Assembly: GCA_007135015.1 (NCBI GenBank)
Contig: SLJS01000208.1
Span: 1-5,091, forward strand
DNA length: 5,091 nt
Source: Alcanivorax sp.
GTDB taxonomy: Bacteria > Pseudomonadota > Gammaproteobacteria > Pseudomonadales > Alcanivoracaceae
Reading direction: 5' to 3'
The notes beneath the pieces were generated by a model. The model worked only from the letters and a program-made list of their open reading frames with translations, made no database searches and was not told the DNA's origin. The translations under genes were made by a program, and so were the position numbers. Shown piece after piece: positions 1 to 5,091 of this stretch; the first letter of the stretch is position 1, and every line of letters begins with the position of its first letter.

Positions 1-1841
1 AGCTTGCGCACATGATCCCAGATGCCCACATAGGTGGCGGGACAGGAACGCGGTGTCTTGCCGATGGGAGTCTGGTCCACTTCCAGCACCCGCCCGAGAT
101 CCTGCCAGCCTTCGATCTCCATACAGCCCGTGGCCTTCGGCGGACGGCCCTTGCCGCGGCCTACCCGTTTCTTCAGGTTGTCGTGAAGCACGCCGCGCAC
201 CAGTGAGCTCTTGCCGGAGCCGGAAACGCCGGTGACACAGACCAGCCGGTTGAGCGGCAGCTTCAGGTTCAGATCGCGCAGGTTGTGAAGATGGGCGCCC
301 TGCACCTGCAGCTGGGCATCGGCGCGGCCGGTGCGCCGGTTCTCCAGCAGCGGATGACGAATGGGATCGGCCAGGCAGCGCCCGGTGATGGAGGCACGGT
401 TGCGCACCAACTGGCGCACCGTACCCTGGGCCACCACCTCGCCGCCGTCGACGCCGGCACCGGGGCCCAGATCGATGACATGCTCGGCACGGCGAATGGT
501 GTCCTCGTCATGCTCGACCACCAGAATGGTGTTACCACGATTCTCCAGACGCCCCAGGGTGTCGAGCAGCATGCGGTTGTCCCGGGGATGAAGCCCGATG
601 GTGGGCTCGTCCAGGATGTAGCACACGCCCTGGAGGCTGGAGCCGAGCTGCGCGGCAATGCGGATGCGCTGGGCCTCGCCGCCGGAAAGCGTGGGCGCGG
701 CGCGGTCCAGGGTAAGATAGGACAGGCCCACCTGTCCGAGAAAATCCAGCCGGTTGCGGATCTCGGGCAGGATGTCCCGGGCAATGCCTTTTTCCCGTCC
801 TGTAAGTTTCAGTTTGCCGAAAAGGCGCTCCGCCTGCTCGATGGTCAGGCCGGTGAAATCGGCAATGTTGCGATCACGATAGTAGATCGACAGCGCCACG
901 GGATTGAGCCGATGGCCGTCACAGGCGCGGCAGGTGCGTGCCGGTTCTTCCAGCCATTCGCTTTCCTCTCCGGTCTGGTCCTCGTCAAAGCCGGCCATTT
1001 CCAGGCCGGTGCCGAAACAGACGCCGCACCAGCCGTGGCGGGAGTTATAGGAAAACAGCCGCGGGTCCGGCTCCGGAAAGCTCTGGCCGCACCCGGGGCA
1101 GGCGCGCTCGGTGGAAAAGATGGTTTCCGTGTTACCGGCCACCATCTTCATGTTGCCCTGCCCGAATTCCAGCGCCCGGTCCACGGCTGCGGCCAGCACG
1201 TCTTCCTGTTGTGCGGAGACTTTCAGGTCGGCTACCGGCAGATCAATGTCGTGTTCCTGATAGCGGTCCAGCCGTGGCCAATTATCCGTGGGCAGATAGT
1301 CGCCATCCACCCGCAGGAATGCATAGCCCTTGCGCCCCGCCCAGGTGGCCAGATCCGTGTAGTAGCCCTTGCGCGCCACCACCATGGGCGCAAGCAGTGT
1401 CACCTTGCGATTGCGTGCCTGCCTGAGTATGGCCGCGCGGATGGCTTCCGGCGTCTGCGCCTGGATCGGGGTCTCGCAATCCGGGCAGTACTGGGTGCCG
1501 AGCTTGACGAACAACAGCCGCAGAAAATGATAGAGCTCGGTCATGGTGGCCACGGTGGACTTGCGACCGCCACGGCTGGTGCGCTGTTCGATGGCCACGG
1601 TCGGCGGAATGCCGAAGACCGCGTCCACGTCCGGGCGGCTCGCCGGCTGCACGAACTGGCGCGCATAGGCATTGAGCGATTCCAGATAACGGCGCTGGCC
1701 TTCGCGGAAGACAATGTCGAAGGCCACGGTGCTCTTGCCCGAGCCGGACAGGCCGGTGATCACCGTCATGCGATTGCGCGGAATGCGCAGATCAATGTTC
1801 TTCAGATTGTGCTCGCGGGCATGGTGGATGGCGATGGCATT
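1..1841 (-). other. UvrA module 2 (residue 976 onward), partial, with a shortened insertion domain
   Basis: This half contains a complete first ABC ATPase (K1011, LSGGE 1360-1364, D1386-E1387, H1419) and the start of the second (Walker A with K1519, followed by VDQTPIGKTPRSCPATYVG). The first zinc site C1223/C1226/C1247/C1250 has the same C-X2-C-X20-C-X2-C spacing as module 1. Only 28 residues separate C1250 from the next CxxC at C1279, so most of the insertion domain is absent. The remaining zinc site, signature and Walker B of its second ATPase should lie left of base 1. The motif SCPAT replaces the SNPAT of ordinary UvrA. Confidence 0.88.
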
Positions 1842-4766
1842 GTCGGGTTTTGCCGCACGTTTCTTCCGCTTTCCGGCGGGCACGGTGATCGCACCCTGCT
1901 GTGCCAGATGCTCGCGCAGGGCGAAGCCGGTATGACTGCCGTCCAGCTTCATGAGTTCGTCCGGTGTGCCGGCGGCCACCAGTTCGCCGCCACGGTCGCC
2001 GCCTTCCGGGCCCAGGTCCACCAGCCAGTCGGCGGCGGCCATCACGTCCGTGTTGTGTTCGATCACCACCAGCGAGTGCCCGGCACCCAGCAGACGCCGG
2101 AAGGCATCCAGCAACGTGGCCACGTCATCCATGTGCAGGCCGGTGGTGGGCTCGTCGAACAGGAACAGCAATCGCTGCTCCGCCCGGCCCTTCGAGGCCT
2201 TCGCCAGATGGCCCGCCAGCTTGACGCGCTGGGCCTCGCCACCGGAGAGGGTGGGTACCGGCTGGCCCAGGCTCATGTAGCCCAGCCCCACCGCCTGCAG
2301 AGGCTCCAGCGCGCGCAGCACGTCCGGATAATCGGCGAAGAATTCCACCGCCTCGGACACCGTCATCTCCAGCACGCCGGCAATGGAGCGCGGCCCGCTG
2401 TCGCAGCCCGCCGACGGCTGCAGGGTGACTTCCAGTAACTCCGGGCGATAGCGCCGTCCATCGCATTCACCACAGCGGAGATAGACATCGCTGAGAAACT
2501 GCATCTCCACATGCTCGAAACCGTTGCCGCCACACACCGGGCAGCGGCCGTTACCGGAATTGAAACTGAAGGTGCCGGCGGTGTACTTGCGCGCCTTCGA
2601 TTCCGGCAGCGCGGCGAACACCTTGCGGATGGCCTCGAAGGCGCCCACATAGCTGGCCGGATTGGAACGCGTGGTGCGTCCGATGGCGGACTGATCGATC
2701 AGCACCACATCATCGACATGGCGGTGACCGGTGATGCGGCGATGCTCGCCCGGCACTTCACCCGGATTGCCCTTGAGCTCGCGCAGCGCGCGATAGAGCA
2801 CGGTTTCCATGAGCGTGGACTTGCCCGAGCCGCTGACGCCGGTAAGCACTACCAGCCGTTCCAGCGGCAGGTCCACGTCGATATCGCGCAGGTTGTGGGC
2901 GCGGGCACCGCGTATGCCGATCCAGTGGCGCGGCGGCTCGTCCGTGCGCGCCGACGAGGGCCGCACCACCGTCTTTCGCCCGGAAAGATACTCCGCCGTG
3001 AGCGAGCGGCGCGAGCGCAGCAACTGTGCGGGCGTGCCCTGAAAGACAATCTCGCCGCCGCGCTCGCCGGGGCCCGGGCCCATGTCCAGGATGCGGTCGG
3101 CGGCCTGCATCACCTTCGGGTCATGCTCGACCACCAGCAGGGTGTTGCCGGCATCGCGCAGCCGGTGCATGACACCGGTGATGCGGTCCATGTCCCTGGG
3201 GTGCAGACCGATGCTGGGCTCGTCCAGCACGAACAGGGTATTGACCAGTGAGGTGCCCAGCGCCGTGGTGAGATTGATCCGTTGCACTTCGCCACCGGAA
3301 AGCGTACGCGACTGCCGGTCCAGGGTGAGATAGCCCAGTCCCACTTCCACCAGGTAATCCAGCCGGGTACGGATCTCGTCGAGCAGCAGGTCCGAGGCCT
3401 CGTCCAGCGGCGCCGGCAACTGTATGTCATGAAGGAAACGGCGCGTGCGCTCCAGCGGCAGGCCCATCAGGTCATGGAAATTGAGTCCGGGCTGGCCGCG
3501 CAACCGCTCCGCGCTGCCGGCGGCCTCCCGCGGCACGAAACGCTCCGCCGCCGGCAGCGCCGCGTCCGCCTCCGGGCTTTCACCGACGCGCCAGAGCAGT
3601 GCTTCCGGTTTCAGCCGTGCGCCCTGGCATGCCGGACAGCGGTCGTAGGAACGGTAGCGCGACAGCAGCACCCGGATGTGCATCTTGTAGGAGCGCGATT
3701 CGAGCCAGTCGAAAAAACCGCGCACGCCGTACCAGCCGTGTTGGTCTCCTTCCAGCACCCACTGGCGCTGTGCCCTTTTGAGTTTCTTCCAGGGCACATC
3801 CACCGGGATGCCCCGGCGACGGGCATGGCGCAGCAGATCCCGCTGACAGACCCGGTTGCTTTCCGTCTGCCAGGGCTTCACCGCACCCTCGCCCAGCGTC
3901 TTTGTCTCGTCCGGAATCACCAGTCGGTAATCGATACCCATGGTGCGACCGAAACCCCGGCAGGTCTCGCAGGCACCCATGGGCGAGTTGAACGAAAAGG
4001 TATTGGCAATGGGGTCGCTGTAGTCGCGGTCACATTCGGCGCAGTGCAGGGCACTGGAGAAACGCCAGTGCGCCTCGGGCTCGCGTTCGTCGTTCAGCGG
4101 CGAGATGATCACCCGGCCACGCCCCGCGCGCATGGCCGCCTCCAGCGACTCGATGATGCGCTCGCGACGCTCGGGTTCGAGCCGCACCCGGTCCTGGATC
4201 ACGCGCAGGGTTGTCGAATCAATCCGTTCCACCCGGGTATAGCCCTGGCGCTCCAGTTCGGCCCGCATCTGCTGCTCATCGGCCCTTTCGCCGAAAGGCA
4301 GATCAAAGCTGACCAGCACCCGCTCGCCCGGCGCGCGCCCGAGCACATCATCGGCGATCTCCGCGGGTGTTTCCCGGCGCACCTCGGCACCACAGCCGCC
4401 GCAGAAGAGCCTGGCGGCCCGGGCAAAGAGCAGCTTCAGATGATCATTGAGTTCGGTCATGGTGCCCACGGTGGAACGGGAATTGCGCACCGGGTTGGTC
4501 TGGTCGATGGCGATGGCCGGGGGAATACCCTCCACCGCGTCCACCGCCGGGCGGTCCATGCGGTCGAGGAACTGCCGGGCGTAGGGCGAGAAGGTCTCCA
4601 CATAGCGACGCTGGCCTTCGGCGTAGACGGTATCGAAGGCCAGCGAGGACTTGCCGGAACCGCTGGGGCCGGTGACCACGATCATCTCGCCGGCGGGCAG
4701 TTCCACATCCAGGTTCTTCAGGTTGTTCTGACGGGCGCCGCGCAGGCGGATTACATCATCAGGCAT
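1..4766 (-). CDS. uvrA: Tandem (double-module) excinuclease ABC subunit A, UvrA-UvrA fusion; 3' end cut by the window edge
   Basis: UvrA is the cytoplasmic ATPase that finds bulky DNA lesions and loads UvrB in nucleotide excision repair. The frame opens with MPDDVIRLRGARQNNLKNL, a typical UvrA N-terminus, and stays open for 1,588 codons to base 3; bases 2-1 begin a Leu codon. Module 1: Walker A 33-41 (K39), CxxC 122/125, zinc site C242/C245/C266/C269, CxxC 377/380, LSGGE 489-493, Walker B D515-E516, H-switch H548, second Walker A 643-651 (K649), zinc site C742/C745/C765/C768, LSGGE 840-844, Walker B D871-E872, H904. Module 2: Walker A K1011, CxxC 1094/1097, zinc site C1223/C1226/C1247/C1250, CxxC 1279/1282, LSGGE 1360-1364, Walker B D1386-E1387, H1419, last Walker A K1519. 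Every visible catalytic motif is intact, so both modules look able to hydrolyse ATP. E. coli UvrA is 940 residues; this protein is about twice that. The start is supported by an in-frame TGA at 4895-4893 with no better start codon between. It may be a paralogue beside a normal uvrA; that cannot be judged here. Confidence 0.97.
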   Translation of the reverse strand, partial: MPDDVIRLRGARQNNLKNLDVELPAGEMIVVTGPSGSGKSSLAFDTVYAEGQRRYVETFSPYARQFLDRMDRPAVDAVEGIPPAIAIDQTNPVRNSRSTVGTMTELNDHLKLLFARAARLFCGGCGAEVRRETPAEIADDVLGRAPGERVLVSFDLPFGERADEQQMRAELERQGYTRVERIDSTTLRVIQDRVRLEPERRERIIESLEAAMRAGRGRVIISPLNDEREPEAHWRFSSALHCAECDRDYSDPIANTFSFNSPMGACETCRGFGRTMGIDYRLVIPDETKTLGEGAVKPWQTESNRVCQRDLLRHARRRGIPVDVPWKKLKRAQRQWVLEGDQHGWYGVRGFFDWLESRSYKMHIRVLLSRYRSYDRCPACQGARLKPEALLWRVGESPEADAALPAAERFVPREAAGSAERLRGQPGLNFHDLMGLPLERTRRFLHDIQLPAPLDEASDLLLDEIRTRLDYLVEVGLGYLTLDRQSRTLSGGEVQRINLTTALGTSLVNTLFVLDEPSIGLHPRDMDRITGVMHRLRDAGNTLLVVEHDPKVMQAADRILDMGPGPGERGGEIVFQGTPAQLLRSRRSLTAEYLSGRKTVVRPSSARTDEPPRHWIGIRGARAHNLRDIDVDLPLERLVVLTGVSGSGKSTLMETVLYRALRELKGNPGEVPGEHRRITGHRHVDDVVLIDQSAIGRTTRSNPASYVGAFEAIRKVFAALPESKARKYTAGTFSFNSGNGRCPVCGGNGFEHVEMQFLSDVYLRCGECDGRRYRPELLEVTLQPSAGCDSGPRSIAGVLEMTVSEAVEFFADYPDVLRALEPLQAVGLGYMSLGQPVPTLSGGEAQRVKLAGHLAKASKGRAEQRLLFLFDEPTTGLHMDDVATLLDAFRRLLGAGHSLVVIEHNTDVMAAADWLVDLGPEGGDRGGELVAAGTPDELMKLDGSHTGFALREHLAQQGAITVPAGKRKKRAAKPDNAIAIHHAREHNLKNIDLRIPRNRMTVITGLSGSGKSTVAFDIVFREGQRRYLESLNAYARQFVQPASRPDVDAVFGIPPTVAIEQRTSRGGRKSTVATMTELYHFLRLLFVKLGTQYCPDCETPIQAQTPEAIRAAILRQARNRKVTLLAPMVVARKGYYTDLATWAGRKGYAFLRVDGDYLPTDNWPRLDRYQEHDIDLPVADLKVSAQQEDVLAAAVDRALEFGQGNMKMVAGNTETIFSTERACPGCGQSFPEPDPRLFSYNSRHGWCGVCFGTGLEMAGFDEDQTGEESEWLEEPARTCRACDGHRLNPVALSIYYRDRNIADFTGLTIEQAERLFGKLKLTGREKGIARDILPEIRNRLDFLGQVGLSYLTLDRAAPTLSGGEAQRIRIAAQLGSSLQGVCYILDEPTIGLHPRDNRMLLDTLGRLENRGNTILVVEHDEDTIRRAEHVIDLGPGAGVDGGEVVAQGTVRQLVRNRASITGRCLADPIRHPLLENRRTGRADAQLQVQGAHLHNLRDLNLKLPLNRLVCVTGVSGSGKSSLVRGVLHDNLKKRVGRGKGRPPKATGCMEIEGWQDLGRVLEVDQTPIGKTPRSCPATYVGIWDHVRK
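1842..1904 (-). other. Inter-module linker of the UvrA fusion
   Basis: About 21 residues (955-975) separate the end of module 1 from the start of module 2 at NAIAIHHAREHNLKNI (976-991). The segment is rich in Ala, Gly, Pro and Lys and contains the basic run KRKKR at 966-970. It has no UvrA motif and is probably a flexible tether. Its shortness suggests the two modules sit next to each other as a covalent dimer; this is inference. Confidence 0.7.
1905..4766 (-). other. UvrA module 1 (residues 1 to about 954), full-length
   Basis: This half aligns end to end with a normal 940-residue UvrA. It carries both ABC ATPases, the first zinc site with its 107-residue insertion-domain segment (between C269 and C377), and the C-terminal zinc site with spacing C-X2-C-X19-C-X2-C, matching E. 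coli Cys740/743/763/766. In the expected UvrB-binding region (about 126-240) the later part resembles E. coli (V-x-DR, then R-x2-ESLE-x-A-x3-G), whereas the earlier LLAP/RKG part is not recognisable. The second Walker B reads LFLFDEPTTGLH, with Phe where Leu is usual before DEP. The boundary is inferred from alignment by eye. Confidence 0.88.
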
Positions 4767-4778
4767 GAACGCAACCGA

Positions 4779-4783
4779 TCCTT
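4779..4783 (-). promoter_or_regulatory. Candidate ribosome binding site for uvrA
   Basis: The minus strand reads AAGGA 12 bases before the ATG at 4766. The core is acceptable but the spacing is longer than the usual 5-9 bases, so initiation may be modest. No better Shine-Dalgarno sequence lies nearer to the ATG. Confidence 0.45.
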
Positions 4784-4827
4784 GCAGGGAAAGTCGACCC
4801 CGGCGGCACCGATCGCCGATACACCGG

Positions 4828-4843
4828 CGCCGCCGAAGCGGCG
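4828..4843 (-). other. Hairpin with a cUUCGg tetraloop in the uvrA leader
   Basis: On the minus strand CGCCGC-TTCG-GCGGCG forms a perfect 6-bp GC stem with a UUCG loop closed by C-G, a known extra-stable RNA tetraloop. It ends 61 bases before the uvrA ATG, so it would lie in the leader if transcription starts further upstream. No T-run follows it on either strand, so it is not an intrinsic terminator. Confidence 0.6.
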
Positions 4844-4855
4844 AGGATACCAGAA

Positions 4856-4874
4856 TGCGCCCCTGCGGGGCGCA
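4856..4874. repeat. Perfect 8-bp inverted repeat (hairpin)
   Basis: TGCGCCCC-TGC-GGGGCGCA is a perfect palindrome with a 3-base loop. It lies next to the 7-bp tandem repeat (they share base 4874) and 12 bases right of the UUCG hairpin. No T-run follows on either strand. Its role is unknown; it may be part of the same repeat cluster as the REP-like element. Confidence 0.65.
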
Positions 4875-4903
4875 GTGGTCGGTGCTCGGTGGTCAGCGGT
4901 CAG
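4874..4903. repeat. Short tandem repeat, four 7-bp units
   Basis: Consecutive units AGTGGTC, GGTGCTC, GGTGGTC and AGCGGTC run from 4874 to 4901 and are followed by a partial AG. The consensus is RGTGGTC, with one base off in two of the units. Similar GGTCAG-type runs occur in intergenic DNA of GC-rich proteobacteria. No coding role is seen. Confidence 0.7.
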
Positions 4904-4943
4904 AAGGGAAAGGAGCTTCACGGGCACGGCCTTGCTATTCGGC

Positions 4944-4970
4944 CCCCTCTTCCCTGGTGAGAGTGTCGCA
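4944..4970. repeat. Imperfect direct repeat, copy 1
   Basis: This copy begins CCCCTCT, continues with TCCC and GTGAGAGTGTCG, and ends in CA. It matches 5064-5091 with a few substitutions and a one-base length difference. The two copies lie 120 bases apart, with the REP-like palindrome between them. Confidence 0.55.
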
Positions 4971-4988
4971 AAAGGGTCGACTGGCACC

Positions 4989-5014
4989 TGTGGGAGCGCA
5001 CCTTGGGGCGCGAA
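4989..5014. repeat. REP-like palindrome (Pseudomonas-type)
   Basis: The sequence starts TGTGGGAGCG and ends GGCGCGAA. Its arms GCGC(A)CC and GGGGCGC fold into an imperfect hairpin with one bulged A. The TGTGGGAGCG head and CGCGAA tail match the form of REP elements known from Pseudomonas and related gammaproteobacteria, where RAYT transposase-like proteins are thought to mobilise them. Only one copy is visible, so family membership is inferred from resemblance. Confidence 0.6.
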
Positions 5015-5063
5015 GAACCTGGCTCCGTGCCGGCATCCAGCGCCGTCGGCCTTTCTGGAGGGT

Positions 5064-5091
5064 CCCCTCTCCCCACCGTGAGGGTGTCGTA
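5064..5091. repeat. Imperfect direct repeat, copy 2 (touches the window edge)
   Basis: This copy begins CCCCTCT, continues with CCCC and GTGAGGGTGTCG, and ends in TA at the last base of the window. It matches 4944-4970. The repeat may continue past the edge, since copy 1 is followed by AAAAGGGTCGA. Confidence 0.55.

Larger units (their letters stand above)
4767..5091. other. Non-coding region upstream of uvrA, rich in small repeats
   Basis: These 325 bases hold no gene I can support. No recognisable protein appears on either strand, and ssb, the usual divergent neighbour of uvrA, is not evident. The region holds two GC-rich hairpins, a 7-bp tandem repeat, an imperfect direct repeat and a REP-like palindrome. 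I saw no convincing -35/-10 pair and no LexA-type CTGT-N8-ACAG box, so I cannot place the uvrA promoter or claim SOS control. Confidence 0.7.

Noticed and set aside
269..784. 171-codon minus-strand frame inside uvrA
   Set aside because: It is a frame-shifted shadow. The uvrA frame over the same bases encodes the LSGGE, Walker B and H-switch of module 2 without interruption, so there is no frameshift or separate gene.
285..2438. 717-codon open frame on the plus strand, with two more in the same frame (2511-3251 and 3282-5081)
   Set aside because: These frames are the codon-aligned antisense of uvrA. They stay open because the gene rarely uses TTA, CTA or TCA codons. Their translations show no recognisable domain, while the minus strand carries every UvrA motif.
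1..4766. Recent duplication of a normal uvrA, or an assembly artefact
   Set aside because: The modules differ throughout, including the insertion-domain length and the UvrB-binding region, and the frame crosses the join cleanly. A recent copy or misassembly would give nearly identical halves or a broken frame.
4856..4874. Intrinsic terminator
   Set aside because: The stem is strong, but no T-run follows on either strand.
4767..4920. LexA (SOS) box or clear sigma-70 promoter upstream of uvrA
   Set aside because: I found no CTGT-N8-ACAG match and no convincing -35/-10 pair in this GC-rich stretch.
4751..4987. 78-codon minus-strand frame covering the uvrA start
   Set aside because: It overlaps the uvrA start in a different frame, has no recognisable motif and runs through the hairpins and tandem repeat, so it is probably chance.

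Overview
The window holds one very large gene and its upstream region. A single uninterrupted reading frame on the minus strand starts at 4766 and runs off the left edge at base 1. The visible 1,588 codons encode a tandem (double) UvrA, the damage-recognition ATPase of nucleotide excision repair. Ordinary UvrA is about 940 residues with two ABC ATPase domains. Here a complete UvrA module (residues 1 to about 954) is joined by a short basic linker (about 955-975) to a second UvrA module (from about 976) that is cut by the window edge. By alignment with E. coli UvrA recalled from memory, about 225 residues are missing, so the full protein would be about 1,800-1,850 residues.

The visible part contains four Walker A motifs, three LSGGE signatures, three Walker B motifs, three histidine switch motifs and three four-cysteine zinc sites. 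The fourth set of C-terminal elements should lie beyond base 1. The two modules are clearly divergent rather than a recent copy. Module 2 lacks most of the insertion domain between its zinc ligands (28 residues against 107 in module 1). Each module also appears to keep a different half of the UvrB-binding region. This suggests a built-in dimer with specialised halves. Tandem UvrA proteins are already known in other bacteria, such as Chlamydia, so the class is not new, but the asymmetry deserves attention.

The right-hand 325 bases (4767-5091) contain no convincing gene. They hold the leader of the uvrA gene and a cluster of small repeats: two GC-rich hairpins, a four-unit 7-bp tandem repeat, an imperfect direct repeat, and between its two copies a REP-like palindrome with the TGTGGGAGCG head and CGCGAAG tail seen in Pseudomonas-type REP elements. 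No ssb gene, the usual divergent neighbour of uvrA in enterics and many other gammaproteobacteria, is visible here.

High GC content, G/C-ending codons and the REP-like element suggest a GC-rich gammaproteobacterium, without pointing to a genus. The long plus-strand open frames are antisense shadows of the uvrA frame.
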